In this document: piece after piece, positions 23,891-32,659 of the stretch
How the letters are laid out: every line of letters starts with the position of its first letter
Numbering within the stretch: the first letter of the stretch is position 1
Source of the DNA: Opitutus sp. ER46
GTDB lineage: Bacteria; Verrucomicrobiota; Verrucomicrobiia; Opitutales; Opitutaceae
Length of the DNA stretch: 64,000 bases
NCBI RefSeq assembly: GCF_003054705.1
Contig: NZ_QAYX01000023.1
Span: 1 to 64,000 of the forward strand
Reading direction: 5' to 3'
The notes under the pieces: model-generated
What the model was told of the DNA's origin: nothing
Database searches by the model: none
Seen by the model: only the letters and a program-made list of their open reading frames with translations
Made by a program: the position numbers and the translations under genes

Positions 23891-26869
23891 ATGCCCCCTG
23901 ACTTCACCCCACGTAGATGCGCCTGGTTGGCGCGAGCGTTCCTGTTGACGGCCTGCCTGCTGCTGCCGGTGCACGCCCTTTTCGCGCAGGCGGCGCGGCG
24001 AACCTTCGATGTGCCGGCCGGCGACGCCGCTTCGACGCTGCCCAAGGCCGCCCAGCAGGCCGGCGCCGAGATTGTCTTTCCGGCCAACGTCGTCGTGGGC
24101 GTGAAGACCCCGGCGCTCAAGGGGGAGTATTCGGTCGCGGCCGCCTTCGAGCTGCTGCTCGCGGGATCAGACCTCGTGGCCATCATCGACCCGGCCACCG
24201 GCGCCGTCGCCATCCAGCGGAAGGAATCGAAACCAAAAAAAGCGGTGGTGCCTGAGAGCCGCGGCGCCTCTCGGGCACCGCAGACTCCGGATTCCGCCGA
24301 CGCCTCCACCGTCGTGCTGGACCAGTACGTGGTGAGCGGGACCACGCTGTCACTGCGCCGCGCCATCGCCGAGAAGCGCGGCGAAGAGGTGATCGCCGAC
24401 GTGATTTCGGCGGACGAGATCGGCTCCATCCCGGACTTTGGCCTCGGTGAGGCCCTCGAGCGCCTGCCCGGCGTCTCCATGATCATCAACAACGGCCGGG
24501 GCGAGTCGCAGTTCGCCACGCTCCGCGGCCTCAACTCGGACTACAACTCGATCTACATCGATGGCATGCACCTGCCCTCAACCGAGGCCAGCCGCCGCAA
24601 TGTCTCGCTCGACATCATCCCGTCGTCGCTCGCGAAAGGGATCAGCTACTACAAGACGTACACGCCCGACACCGGCGGTGACGCGATCGGCGGCGTGGTG
24701 AATCTCCGCACGCGCAGCGCGTTCGACAACTCCGGCTTCTACCTGTCGGCCCGCGGCAACTACGGCTACTACGAGAACCGCCGGAACTTCAAACGCTTCA
24801 CCCCCTCCGGGCAGTTCGAGCTGACCACCAGCGACATCTTCGGCAAACGCGACCAGCACGGCCTGGTCGTCTCCGCCAGCATCTTCCGCCGCGACTCGTC
24901 GACCATCCTCGCCTCGACCGACACGTTCACGTTTTGGGACGCGACGGGCGCCCAGTATTCCACCGCGATCGGCAACTCGACCGGCGCCACGCCGGTGCCG
25001 AGTCGCCGCAGCTGGTACTCCTATGACAACGTGCGCGCCCGCTACGGCCTGTTCGCCAAGTACGAGTACCGCCCGATCAGCACGGCGACCCTGCATGTCA
25101 CCAGCGGGTTCTTCCAGCACACCAATGACGAGCAGCGCATCTTCAATACCCTGATCCGCAACACCGGCACGGCCGGAAAACCGGCCATCACCGGCCCGAC
25201 CACGGGCATCGTCAACAGCGCCAATGCCGAGGTGAACCGGTACGACTACTTTCAGGACCGGCGCATCATGTACGGGGAGATCGGCTTCAAGGCCGAGCCG
25301 TCGCCCGACCGCGAGTTCAGCGCGGCGGTCAACTACGGCGTGGGCAACTACCGCCAGGATGCCGACGACGACATCTTTCGCGCGTCCAACTCCGCCAGCC
25401 TTGCGTACACCTTCCAGACCAACTTCGGCGCGCCGGTGCAGTTCACGCCGCTGAATCCAGCGTACTACTACAACCCGGCCAACTACCGGCACTACGAGCA
25501 CGCCTGGTACGACTATGAGTCGAACGAGCAGGTGATCTCCCTCGACTCGCACTACGGCTACAACGCCACCCCGGATGCCCGCGGCTGGGGCTACAAGGGC
25601 GGCGCGAGCTACCGGTTCATGGATCGCACGTACGATTACCGCATCACGCGCTACCGGCCCACCGCCAAGACGCTCACCCTGGCCGATGCCCTCGATGCGC
25701 GGACGATCTATCCGTACAGCGACCCCGACACGTATCTGCTCAATGTGGACATGGACAAGGCGCGGAAGATGTTCGCCGCGAACCCGTCCCTGTACCCGCT
25801 GTATTCGGGCAACCTCGGCGACAACCTCGAGGCCGACTACGACCTCACCGAGGGCGTTGCGAGCGCGTACGCGATGGGCTCCTACCGCACCGACCGGTTC
25901 GTCGGCCTCGCGGGTGTCCGCTGGGAGCAGACCCGGCTCGAGACCGGCTCCTGGGCCACCAAGAGCTCCGATGCCGGCACGTACTACGTCTGGGAAAAAC
26001 AGCGCAGCCACTACGACAGCGTCCTGCCTTCGATCAACCTGAGCTACAACGTCACCAACAAGCTCCGGTTGCGGGCCGCCGCCAGCCGCTCCATCAGCCG
26101 CCCGGCCTTCGGCGACCTTGCCTCGCGCACCGTCGTCAACGACCAGAGCAGCGATGGCTACATCACCATCAGCAAGGGCAACCCCGATCTGAAGCCCCGC
26201 GAATCCGACAATTTCGATCTCTCGGCCGAGTGGTACTTCTCGAAGGATTCGATGATCTCCGCCGCGGTCTGCCGGAAGAACGTCAGCAACGAGATCGTTT
26301 CCGTGACCTCGAAGAGCGCGGCGACGGTCGACGGCGTAGATGTAATCACCAGCACGACGACGCCGCGCAACCTCGACGACGCCCGCATCGACGGCCTCGA
26401 ACTCGGTTTCACCGATACCAAGCTGGATTTCCTGCCCCGGGCGCTCCGCGGCTTCGGCATTGGCGCCAACGTGACCTGGCTGAACATCGACACTTCGACG
26501 ATCGAGATGGACGACGGCACGCGCCGGAAGCTGCCCAGCCTCCTCGAGTCGTGCAAATACACTCTGAACATCACCCTGATGTACGAGTACAAGCGCTGGA
26601 GCGCGCAGGTGAGCTACAAGCACACCGATCCGATGCTCTGGGCGATCGACACGAGTGATGCCTTCGAGGACCGCTTCTACCGCGCGAATGACGTCTACGA
26701 CGCGCAGATCCGGTACCGCTTCAACCGCCGCTGGTCGTTCACGCTCCAGGCGAAAAACCTGACCAACAACCGGCCGACGCGCGTCCTCGGCTACAACCAG
26801 GAATACAACCGCGAGGAACTGGACAACGGTCGCTCCTGGTTCATCGGCGCCACGTACAGCTTCCGTTGA
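23891..26869 (+). CDS. TonB-dependent receptor with N-terminal STN domain
   Basis: A 992-residue outer-membrane receptor. A signal peptide (ending HALFAQA, about residue 32) is followed by an STN (secretin/TonB N-terminus) domain at about 35-110: RRTFDVPAGDAASTLPKAA, then VKTPALKGEYSVAAAFELLL. STN domains in receptors contact FecR-type anti-sigma factors. After a linker come the plug (ALERLPGVSMIINNGRGES, FATLRGLNSDYNSIYIDGM) and a barrel ending WFIGATYSFR. ATG 23891 is chosen for the signal peptide. Downstream on the same strand are a phosphodiesterase, a GlpT-like carrier, a FecI-type sigma factor and FecR. This points to ligand-sensing transport of a phosphodiester or a conjugate of one. 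Confidence 0.93.
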   Translation: MPPDFTPRRCAWLARAFLLTACLLLPVHALFAQAARRTFDVPAGDAASTLPKAAQQAGAEIVFPANVVVGVKTPALKGEYSVAAAFELLLAGSDLVAIIDPATGAVAIQRKESKPKKAVVPESRGASRAPQTPDSADASTVVLDQYVVSGTTLSLRRAIAEKRGEEVIADVISADEIGSIPDFGLGEALERLPGVSMIINNGRGESQFATLRGLNSDYNSIYIDGMHLPSTEASRRNVSLDIIPSSLAKGISYYKTYTPDTGGDAIGGVVNLRTRSAFDNSGFYLSARGNYGYYENRRNFKRFTPSGQFELTTSDIFGKRDQHGLVVSASIFRRDSSTILASTDTFTFWDATGAQYSTAIGNSTGATPVPSRRSWYSYDNVRARYGLFAKYEYRPISTATLHVTSGFFQHTNDEQRIFNTLIRNTGTAGKPAITGPTTGIVNSANAEVNRYDYFQDRRIMYGEIGFKAEPSPDREFSAAVNYGVGNYRQDADDDIFRASNSASLAYTFQTNFGAPVQFTPLNPAYYYNPANYRHYEHAWYDYESNEQVISLDSHYGYNATPDARGWGYKGGASYRFMDRTYDYRITRYRPTAKTLTLADALDARTIYPYSDPDTYLLNVDMDKARKMFAANPSLYPLYSGNLGDNLEADYDLTEGVASAYAMGSYRTDRFVGLAGVRWEQTRLETGSWATKSSDAGTYYVWEKQRSHYDSVLPSINLSYNVTNKLRLRAAASRSISRPAFGDLASRTVVNDQSSDGYITISKGNPDLKPRESDNFDLSAEWYFSKDSMISAAVCRKNVSNEIVSVTSKSAATVDGVDVITSTTTPRNLDDARIDGLELGFTDTKLDFLPRALRGFGIGANVTWLNIDTSTIEMDDGTRRKLPSLLESCKYTLNITLMYEYKRWSAQVSYKHTDPMLWAIDTSDAFEDRFYRANDVYDAQIRYRFNRRWSFTLQAKNLTNNRPTRVLGYNQEYNREELDNGRSWFIGATYSFR

Positions 26870-26960
26870 CCGGCAAACGGACCGGGTGGCGTGACCACGG
26901 CACCCGGCACTCGCGCCTTGAGCCGCGTATCCGTTTTGCGTCATCTTCGTCTCCCGCTTC

Positions 26961-27908
26961 ATGCATCGTCGACACCTCCTCCTGCTGGCTGGGCTCGCGC
27001 TGGTTGGCTCCCTCTTCGCTGCGACGCCGGTTCCGGTGGCCGCCGTCGCCCCGGCCGGGTCCCGCGCCGAGGAGTTGCGTGCGGTCCTGTACGACGCCCG
27101 CTCCCCCCGCGTGCTGGTGGTGTCGCACCGTGGTGACTGGCGCGGTTTCCCCGAAAACTCCGTCCCGGCGATCCGCAGCGCGATCAAGCTGGGGGTCGAC
27201 ATCATCGAGATCGACATCGCGCGCACCAAGGACGGCGAGTTCGTCCTGATGCATGATCGCACGCTGGACCGTACGACAACCGGCAAGGGCAAGGTGGCGG
27301 ATTACACGCTGGCCGAGATCCGCGCGCTGAAGTTGCGCAACGGCTGCGGCATCGAGACACCCTACGGCGTCCCCACGCTCGAGGAGGCGCTGCTCGCGGT
27401 GAAGGACCGCGTGCTGCTGAACATCGACAAGGGCTTCGAGTGGGGGAATGAGATCCTCCCGCTGCTGGAGAAGACCGGCACCGCCCGCCAGGTCGTGATC
27501 AAGGCGTACGGCACGCCGGCGGAAAAGGTCCTTGCGGCGCACCCCGCCGTCCTCGACCAGGCGGTGTTCATGCCGATCATCACCTTTGGCAAGAAGCTCG
27601 ACGCCGCCGCGGTGGTCGCGATCGCCGAGGGGCACCTGCGGCTGATCAAGGCTCCCGCGATGGAGATTGTTTTTCCGGAATGGAACCCGGCGGTGGCCGG
27701 ACTCTACGCGGCGTGCAAGACGAACGGCGTGCGGATCTGGGCCAACGTGCTCTGGTCGGGCATGTCCGGCCCGCGCAGCGACGACCAGGCGCTCGATGAC
27801 CCCGAGGCTAATTACGGCTGGCTCCTGAAGCAGGGCGCCACGATCATCCAGTCTGACCGCCCGGCGTACCTGATCGATTACCTGCGGCAGAAGGGGCTTC
27901 ACCCGTGA
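26961..27908 (+). CDS. Exported glycerophosphodiester phosphodiesterase (GlpQ-like)
   Basis: Hydrolyses glycerophosphodiesters to glycerol-3-phosphate and an alcohol. The 315 residues include a signal peptide (MHRRHLLLLAGLALVGSLFA), so it acts in the periplasm. The GDPD TIM-barrel motifs are all present: catalytic H56-R57 in VVSHRGDWRGFPENS, E65-N66, the metal ligands E83 and D85 in IIEIDI, and catalytic H98-D99 in VLMHDRTLDRTT. The stop codon overlaps the GTG start of the transporter gene (GTGA), so the two are translationally coupled. In E. coli glpQ pairs with glpT in one operon, the same pairing seen here. The substrate head group is unknown. Confidence 0.93.
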   Translation: MHRRHLLLLAGLALVGSLFAATPVPVAAVAPAGSRAEELRAVLYDARSPRVLVVSHRGDWRGFPENSVPAIRSAIKLGVDIIEIDIARTKDGEFVLMHDRTLDRTTTGKGKVADYTLAEIRALKLRNGCGIETPYGVPTLEEALLAVKDRVLLNIDKGFEWGNEILPLLEKTGTARQVVIKAYGTPAEKVLAAHPAVLDQAVFMPIITFGKKLDAAAVVAIAEGHLRLIKAPAMEIVFPEWNPAVAGLYAACKTNGVRIWANVLWSGMSGPRSDDQALDDPEANYGWLLKQGATIIQSDRPAYLIDYLRQKGLHP

Positions 27909-29224
27909 CCACGGCACCCGCGGTCAGCGCGTCTCCGGCCGATGCCCACCTGCGCCGCCTGCGCTGGGCCGTGTTCCTGTCGGGCACGCTGGGCTACAGT
28001 CTCTACTACGTCTGCCGGCTGAGCCTCTCGGTGGTGAAGACCCCGCTGGTGCGCGAGGGCGTGCTGACCGAGTCGCAGCTCGGGCTCATCGGCTCGGGGC
28101 TCTTCTACGCGTACGCCGCGGGCAAGCTCATCAACGGCTTCCTCGCCGACCGCGCGAACATCACCCGTTTCCTGGCGCTCGGCCTGCTCGGCACGGCGGT
28201 CGTCAACCTGGTGCTGGGTTTCAACCCGGGCTTCCTGGCGTTCCTGCTGCTCTGGCTCGCGAGCGGCTGGTGCCAGTCGATGGGTTCGCCGGCGTGCGTG
28301 GTCGGCCTCTCGCGCTGGTTCTCGCGGGAACAGCGCGGCACCTATTACGGCCTGTGGAGCGCCAGCCATAACATCGGCGAAGGGCTCACCTTCGTCGCCG
28401 TGGCGCTCGTCAGCTCGACGTTTGGCTGGCGCTGGGGCTTCTGGGGCGCGGCCGGGGCCGGCCTGATGGGCGTCGTGATCGTCTGGCTCTTTTTCCACAA
28501 CCAGCCGCCCGGCGCGCAGCCCACGGTGCAGGCGGCGGATCACACGCGTTTGGCGCCGGAGGAGCGGCGGCGCATCCGCGCGCTGCAATGGAGCGTGGTG
28601 AAATCGCCCGAAATCTGGCTTATCGCCGCGGCCAGCGCGTTTATGTACATCGCGCGCTACTCGATCAACAGCTGGGGCGTTTTCTACCTCGAGATGGGGA
28701 AGGGCTATGCGCCCGTGCAGGCCGGCTCGATCATCTCCATCAACGCCGTCTGCGGCGTGCTCGGCACCATTGCGTCCGGCTGGGTGACCGACCGCTGGTT
28801 CGCGGACAACCGTTTCATGCCGGCCCTGCTCGCCGGGTTGCTCAACGCGGTCTCCCTCGGTGCCTTCCTTGCCATCCCCGGCGGCCACGTCTGGCTCGAC
28901 GCGGCGTGCATGGTTGGCTTCGGCATCTCGATCGGCGCGCTCATCTGCTTCCTTGGCGGTCTGCTCGCCATCGATTGCGTGCCCAAGGAGGTCGCGGGCG
29001 CGGCGCTCGGCACCGTCGGCATTGCCAGCTACATCGGCGCGGGCACGCAGGATGCCGTCAGCGGCTTCCTGATCGAGGGCGGCAAGGTCGCCTCCGGTAC
29101 CACGACCCACTACGACTTCACCGTCGCCGCCCTCTTCTGGTTCAGCGCTTCCGCGCTGTCGGCCCTGGTCACCGCCATCGTCTGGCGGCGTTCGCGCCGC
29201 CGGCAGGCGGCGGCGGCCGCGTGA
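27905..29224 (+). CDS. GlpT-like MFS transporter
   Basis: A 439-residue, about 12-helix inner-membrane carrier of the organophosphate:phosphate antiporter type. It shows Y-S-L-Y-Y-V-C-R-L-S-L-S in TM1, the ADRANITRF loop after TM2, and WFSREQRGTYYGLW in the central first half. The GTG start at 27905 overlaps the stop of the phosphodiesterase gene by four bases, which fixes the start. It should import the product of that enzyme, most simply glycerol-3-phosphate, in exchange for phosphate. The sigma-factor gene follows directly after the stop codon. Confidence 0.88.
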   Translation: MTTAPAVSASPADAHLRRLRWAVFLSGTLGYSLYYVCRLSLSVVKTPLVREGVLTESQLGLIGSGLFYAYAAGKLINGFLADRANITRFLALGLLGTAVVNLVLGFNPGFLAFLLLWLASGWCQSMGSPACVVGLSRWFSREQRGTYYGLWSASHNIGEGLTFVAVALVSSTFGWRWGFWGAAGAGLMGVVIVWLFFHNQPPGAQPTVQAADHTRLAPEERRRIRALQWSVVKSPEIWLIAAASAFMYIARYSINSWGVFYLEMGKGYAPVQAGSIISINAVCGVLGTIASGWVTDRWFADNRFMPALLAGLLNAVSLGAFLAIPGGHVWLDAACMVGFGISIGALICFLGGLLAIDCVPKEVAGAALGTVGIASYIGAGTQDAVSGFLIEGGKVASGTTTHYDFTVAALFWFSASALSALVTAIVWRRSRRRQAAAAA

Positions 29225-29230
29225 GTGCCG

Positions 29231-29767
29231 ATGCCTCCAGCCGATCCCGAGATCTCCCGCTGGTTTGCGGAACAGGTGCAGCCGCACGAGGCCGCGCTGC
29301 GGGCGTGGCTGCACCACCGCTTCCCCGACGAGACTGAGGTGGATGACGTCGTGCAGGAGGCCTACATTCGCCTGCTTCGGGCCGCCACACCTTGCGCCAT
29401 CCACTCGCCGAAGGCCTTTCTTTTCGCCGTCGCGCGCAACCTGGCGCTCGATCGGGTGCGCCACCGCCAGTCGCTGCCCACCCAGGGCTTCGTGGATTCC
29501 GACCTCTCATCCGTCTTGGATACGAATGAGGACGTCGTCTCCGCCATCAACCGGCAGCAGGAACTCGCGCTCTTGACCACCGCCATCCAGTCGCTGCCCG
29601 ATCGCTGCCGGCAGATCTTCACGCTCCGGAAGGTCTACGGCTTGTCGCAGCGCGAGATCGCCGACCGGCTGGGTATCTCCGTCAGCACGGTGTCGGCGCA
29701 GCTGACAATCGGCTTCAACAAATGCTCGGAGTACATGGCCGAGCGCCTGCGGAAGGAGCGCGACTGA
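29231..29767 (+). CDS. ECF (FecI-type) RNA polymerase sigma factor
   Basis: A sigma-70 family factor of the extracytoplasmic-function group, about 178 residues. Region 2 is at about 15-80 (DETEVDDVVQEAYIRLLRAA, then FLFAVARNLALDRVRHRQ). Region 4 has LPDRCRQIFTLRKVYGLSQREIADRL as two overlapping segments and an HTH ending GISVSTVSAQL. Two starts are possible: GTG 29225 directly after the MFS stop, or ATG 29231, which I use. The gene is followed by the FecR-like gene after a 1-bp gap. It should direct transcription of the STN receptor operon when released by FecR; no promoter consensus could be verified. Confidence 0.93.
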   Translation: MPPADPEISRWFAEQVQPHEAALRAWLHHRFPDETEVDDVVQEAYIRLLRAATPCAIHSPKAFLFAVARNLALDRVRHRQSLPTQGFVDSDLSSVLDTNEDVVSAINRQQELALLTTAIQSLPDRCRQIFTLRKVYGLSQREIADRLGISVSTVSAQLTIGFNKCSEYMAERLRKERD

Positions 29768-29768
29768 C

Positions 29769-30776
29769 ATGAGTGCGGCGTCCTCCAACTCTGAAGACGG
29801 CCGGCGCGCCGAGCTTGAGGCGGCCGACTGGGTCGTGCGGCTGGATCGTGGTCTCAGTGGACCGGAACTCGACGAGTATTCGGCGTGGCTCGCGGCCGAT
29901 CCCAGCCACGGTCAGTGGCTCGCGCGCAAAAAGCGGGAATGGGCATCGCTCGATGTCCTGGCGGACTGGCGGCCGGAACACAGCACGGAGCCGAATCCGG
30001 ATCTGCTCGCGCGGCCGCGCCGCCGCCGTTGGACCGCGTGGACGCCGCTGGGGCTGGCCGCGGCGTTGGTGCTCGGGGTCTCGCTGTGGTTCGTCACAAA
30101 CGCCCGTTCGCTGCCGCCTGCCGAAGCCCCGGTGGTCGCGGGGGCCTGTGAACGACGCGTGCTCAAGGACGGTTCGGTGGTGCAGCTGAACCGAGGTGCG
30201 GTGCTCGAGGTGGATTATGGCCCCGCGCAGCGGCGGGTCGTGCTGCGGCAGGGCGAGGCGCACTTCCAGGTCGCGAAAGACGCGCACCGCCCGTTCATCG
30301 TGCGGGCCGGCGGCGTGCAGGTGCGCGCGGTGGGCACCGCCTTTGACGTGCGGATGGCGACAGCGGACGTCGAGATTCTCGTCACCGAAGGCCGCGTGCA
30401 GGTGCAGCCCTCGGCGAAGCGTGATGTGGAGTTGAAGCCTGCACTCGTTTCCGCCGGCGAATGTGCCCGGGTCTCCCTGGCGGAAAGCCGGCCCACGGTG
30501 GAGGTGACGTCCGTGACGCCGGAACAAATGGTGCAACGGCTGGGATGGCAGAGCCGATGGATGCATTTTGAGGGCCGCCCGCTCGCCGAGATCGTGGCGG
30601 AGTTCAACCGCTTCAACCGCACGCAACTCGTGATCGCCGACGCCGAGCTGAACGGGGTCTCGATCGTGGCGTCGTTTCGCCCGGAAAACGTCGAAGCCTT
30701 CGTGCGGCTGCTCGAGCAGACGGCCGGCGTGCGGGCCGAACGGACGGGCGACACCGTCACGCTGCGGCGCCGCTGA
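29769..30776 (+). CDS. FecR-type anti-sigma factor
   Basis: A 335-residue single-span inner-membrane protein that holds or activates the adjacent sigma factor. The cytoplasmic N-terminal domain (about 14-55) has the DUF4880-like pattern AADWVVRLDRGLSGPELDEY and WLAADPSHGQWLARK. One transmembrane helix follows at about 92-112. The periplasmic FecR domain (about 125-225) carries RRVLKDGSVVQLNRGAVLEV and VRAVGTAFDVRM. The C-terminal DUF4974-like or STN-contacting region is about 255-335. The start lies 1 bp after the sigma stop codon, so the two are coupled. With the STN receptor 3 kb upstream, all parts of a cell-surface signalling relay are present in one direction. Confidence 0.93.
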   Translation: MSAASSNSEDGRRAELEAADWVVRLDRGLSGPELDEYSAWLAADPSHGQWLARKKREWASLDVLADWRPEHSTEPNPDLLARPRRRRWTAWTPLGLAAALVLGVSLWFVTNARSLPPAEAPVVAGACERRVLKDGSVVQLNRGAVLEVDYGPAQRRVVLRQGEAHFQVAKDAHRPFIVRAGGVQVRAVGTAFDVRMATADVEILVTEGRVQVQPSAKRDVELKPALVSAGECARVSLAESRPTVEVTSVTPEQMVQRLGWQSRWMHFEGRPLAEIVAEFNRFNRTQLVIADAELNGVSIVASFRPENVEAFVRLLEQTAGVRAERTGDTVTLRRR

Positions 30777-30809
30777 CGCGCGGCGCACCCAAGCCGGCAG
30801 GGACGCGTG

Positions 30810-30906
30810 GAGTATCCGGACATTATTCCCGAGTATCTGGACATTATCCTGCTAGTCGTTGCGTACGGGGCAGTAATAATTGCAGCCCTCGTCCCCTTCG
30901 CGTCCT
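30810..30906 (-). repeat. Intergenic repeat, copy 1 (reverse orientation)
   Basis: On the minus strand this reads AGGACG, a GACGAGGGCTGCAATTATTA core, CTGCCCC, then two 21-bp units of the type ATAATGTCCRGATACTC. It matches the copies at 49395-49525 and 61144-61272 at most positions, in opposite orientation. The tandem units face the left (outer) side. It lies between the FecR-like and ArsR genes. It has no coding capacity. It could be the end of a decayed insertion sequence or a miniature element. Confidence 0.85.
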
Positions 30907-30970
30907 CAACGGAACGACGTCCGCGTCTCTCCCTCGCCTGCAGGCGTTGCCGGCTGCGGCGGCGGGAGGC

Positions 30971-30999
30971 TTGACATTTCGCCGAAAGGCGAAATGACT
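30971..30999 (+). promoter_or_regulatory. ArsR promoter with embedded operator palindrome
   Basis: A consensus -35 hexamer TTGACA (30971-30976) is followed after 17 bp by a weak -10 (ATGACT). A perfect 9-bp inverted repeat, CATTTCGCC and GGCGAAATG around GAAA (30975-30996), fills the spacer. An ArsR dimer bound there would exclude RNA polymerase. The same ATTTCG and CGAAAT arms recur at 31335-31354. Confidence 0.75.
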
Positions 31000-31007
31000 G
31001 CCGGGCC

Positions 31008-31319
31008 ATGACGCTCCAGCAACGCACCGCCGTCTTCAAGGCTCTCGGCCATCCCGCGCGCCTCCGCATCGTCGACGCGCTGGGCGAGGGCGAACGCTGC
31101 GTCTGCGATCTCGTGGAGGTCGCCGGCCTGGCCTGGTCCACCGTGTCGCGTCATCTCGCAATCCTGAAGGACGCCGGGGTGCTCGTGGATGAGAAGCGCG
31201 GCCAGCAGGTGTTCTACCGGCTGCAGCTGGGCTGCGTCGCCGACCTCAATCGCTGCCTCGATGGCAGCGCGCCGAAAGCCACCGGGTCCTGCTGCGCGAC
31301 GAAGCGCGCCCGGAGCTGA
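31008..31319 (+). CDS. ArsR/SmtB family metal(loid)-responsive repressor
   Basis: A 103-residue winged-helix repressor. The recognition region is STVSRHLAILKDAGVLV at about 44-60 and the wing EKRGQQVFYRL follows. The metalloid site in the alpha-3 position is C31-V-C33-D, the arrangement of As(III)/Sb(III)-sensing members. Additional cysteines (C76, C83, C95, C96) in the C-terminal part could bind too. A palindrome lies in its own promoter 12 bp upstream and a second at the start of the permease gene, so the operon is probably autoregulated and induced by a thiophilic ion. It is the first gene of a four-gene run. Confidence 0.93.
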   Translation: MTLQQRTAVFKALGHPARLRIVDALGEGERCVCDLVEVAGLAWSTVSRHLAILKDAGVLVDEKRGQQVFYRLQLGCVADLNRCLDGSAPKATGSCCATKRARS

Positions 31320-31334
31320 TTTTTTTGCCGTTAT

Positions 31335-31354
31335 ATTTCGCCGATCATCGAAAT
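31335..31354 (+). promoter_or_regulatory. Second ArsR-type inverted repeat at the permease start
   Basis: ATTTCG and CGAAAT arms separated by 8 bp, the same arm sequence as the palindrome before arsR. It overlaps the first bases of the permease ATG (31353). It could be a second operator controlling an internal promoter or blocking read-through. Confidence 0.5.
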
Positions 31355-32384
31355 GAATCAGCCGCGCCTCTCCCATCGCCCCTTCCTGATCGCCGCCGCC
31401 GTGGTGGCCCTCTGGCTGACGGCGTACGTCCTTCTGTCTTCGCTCAGTCGCTGGCTGACCTACGACCTCCTGGCGATCGCGCCGGGCAGTCACCTCGGAT
31501 CCTCCGTCGAGTTCTTCCTCTACGACACCCCCAAGGTGATGCTCCTGCTTGTGGCGGTGGTCTTCGTTGTCGGCATCATTCGGTCCTTCTTCACCCCGGA
31601 GCGCACGCGCGCCTTCCTGGCAGGCCGGCGTGAGCTCAAGGGCAACGTGCTCGCCGCCCTGCTCGGGGTGGTAACTCCCTTCTGCACCTGCTCGGCCGTG
31701 CCACTCTTCATCGGCTTCGTCACGGCGGGCGTGCCCCTGGGAGTGACGTTCTCGTTCCTGATCTCGGCGCCCATGGTCAACGAGGTCGCCCTGGTCATGC
31801 TCTTCGGTCTCTTCGGCTGGCGCGTCGCGGCGCTCTATCTCGCCACCGGCCTCGTCATCGCGCTGATTGCGGGCTGGGTGATCGGCCGACTCCGGCTCGA
31901 GCGCTGGGTGGAGGGCTGGGTATACGAGTCCGCCGCGGGCGCGACGGCTGCCCCTGAGGACGCCATGACGTGGGCGCAGCGGCTGGCCGCCGGGCGGCAG
32001 GCGGTGCGCGAGATCGTGGGCAAGGTCTGGCCTTACGTTATCGCTGGCATCGCCGTCGGCGCCGGGATTCATGGCTACGTGCCCGAGAATTTCATGGCGT
32101 CCATCATGGGCCGCGACGCCTGGTGGTCGGTGCCCCTGGCGGTCCTTATGGGCGTGCCGATGTACGCGAACGCCGCGGGCATCATTCCGGTGGTGCAGGC
32201 GCTGCTCGCGAAAGGCGCGGCGCTCGGCACCGTCCTGGCGTTCATGATGGCGGTCATCGGCCTCTCTCTTCCCGAGGCGATCATCCTCCGCCAGGTGCTC
32301 AAACTGCCGCTGATCGCGGTGTTCTTCAGCGTGGTGGCCGCGGGCATCATGCTCGTCGGGTTCCTGTTCAACGCGGTGCTGTGA
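31353..32384 (+). CDS. ArsP/DUF318-type permease
   Basis: A 343-residue membrane permease of the PF03773 family, whose characterised members export trivalent organoarsenicals or are linked to Cu/Zn efflux. About eight hydrophobic helices are visible. The conserved TPFCTCSAVPLFIGF segment carries C111 and C113, and a second inverted half has MGVPMYANAAGIIPVV. A hydrophilic loop lies at about 170-215. ATG 31353 is the first in-frame start and gives a proper TM1. It lies 33 bp after arsR and 18 bp before the thioredoxin-like gene. The ArsR context favours arsenic or another thiophilic ion. Confidence 0.9.
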   Translation: MNQPRLSHRPFLIAAAVVALWLTAYVLLSSLSRWLTYDLLAIAPGSHLGSSVEFFLYDTPKVMLLLVAVVFVVGIIRSFFTPERTRAFLAGRRELKGNVLAALLGVVTPFCTCSAVPLFIGFVTAGVPLGVTFSFLISAPMVNEVALVMLFGLFGWRVAALYLATGLVIALIAGWVIGRLRLERWVEGWVYESAAGATAAPEDAMTWAQRLAAGRQAVREIVGKVWPYVIAGIAVGAGIHGYVPENFMASIMGRDAWWSVPLAVLMGVPMYANAAGIIPVVQALLAKGAALGTVLAFMMAVIGLSLPEAIILRQVLKLPLIAVFFSVVAAGIMLVGFLFNAVL

Positions 32385-32402
32385 CGTCTCCCTTTCTCTC
32401 CC

Positions 32403-32636
32403 ATGAAAAACATCGAAATTCTCGGCGGCGGCTGCGCGAAGTGCCAGCAACTGCAGGCTAACACCGAGGCGGCCGCCCAGGCCCTCGGTCTCGAATATCA
32501 CATCGTAAAGGTCTCCGACCTGCGCGAGATCGCCAAACGCGGCGTCATGTCCACCCCGGGCCTGGTCGTCGACGGTGTCGTCAAGAGCAGCGGCCGGCTG
32601 CTCACGCCCGACCAGATCAAGCCCCTGCTGGGCTGA
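32403..32636 (+). CDS. Small thioredoxin-fold protein (redox-active disulfide type)
   Basis: A 77-residue minimal thioredoxin-like protein with the active-site C11-A-K-C14 in ILGGGCAKCQQL, and the cis-Pro region VMSTPGLVVDG near residues 49-59. It has no signal peptide, so it is cytoplasmic. Such small proteins often follow DUF318 permease genes and may deliver reductant or a bound metal(loid) to the permease; that role is inference. It lies 18 bp after the permease and 23 bp before the next gene. Confidence 0.9.
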   Translation: MKNIEILGGGCAKCQQLQANTEAAAQALGLEYHIVKVSDLREIAKRGVMSTPGLVVDGVVKSSGRLLTPDQIKPLLG

Positions 32637-32659
32637 GCCACCCACCGGAGGACCCACGC

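Noticed and set aside
30810-30906. Coding potential across the repeat (frames reading AAIITAP or NYYCPIRNE)
   Set aside because: The frames are short, differ between copies and are broken by stops. The sequence conservation is of DNA and not of one reading frame.
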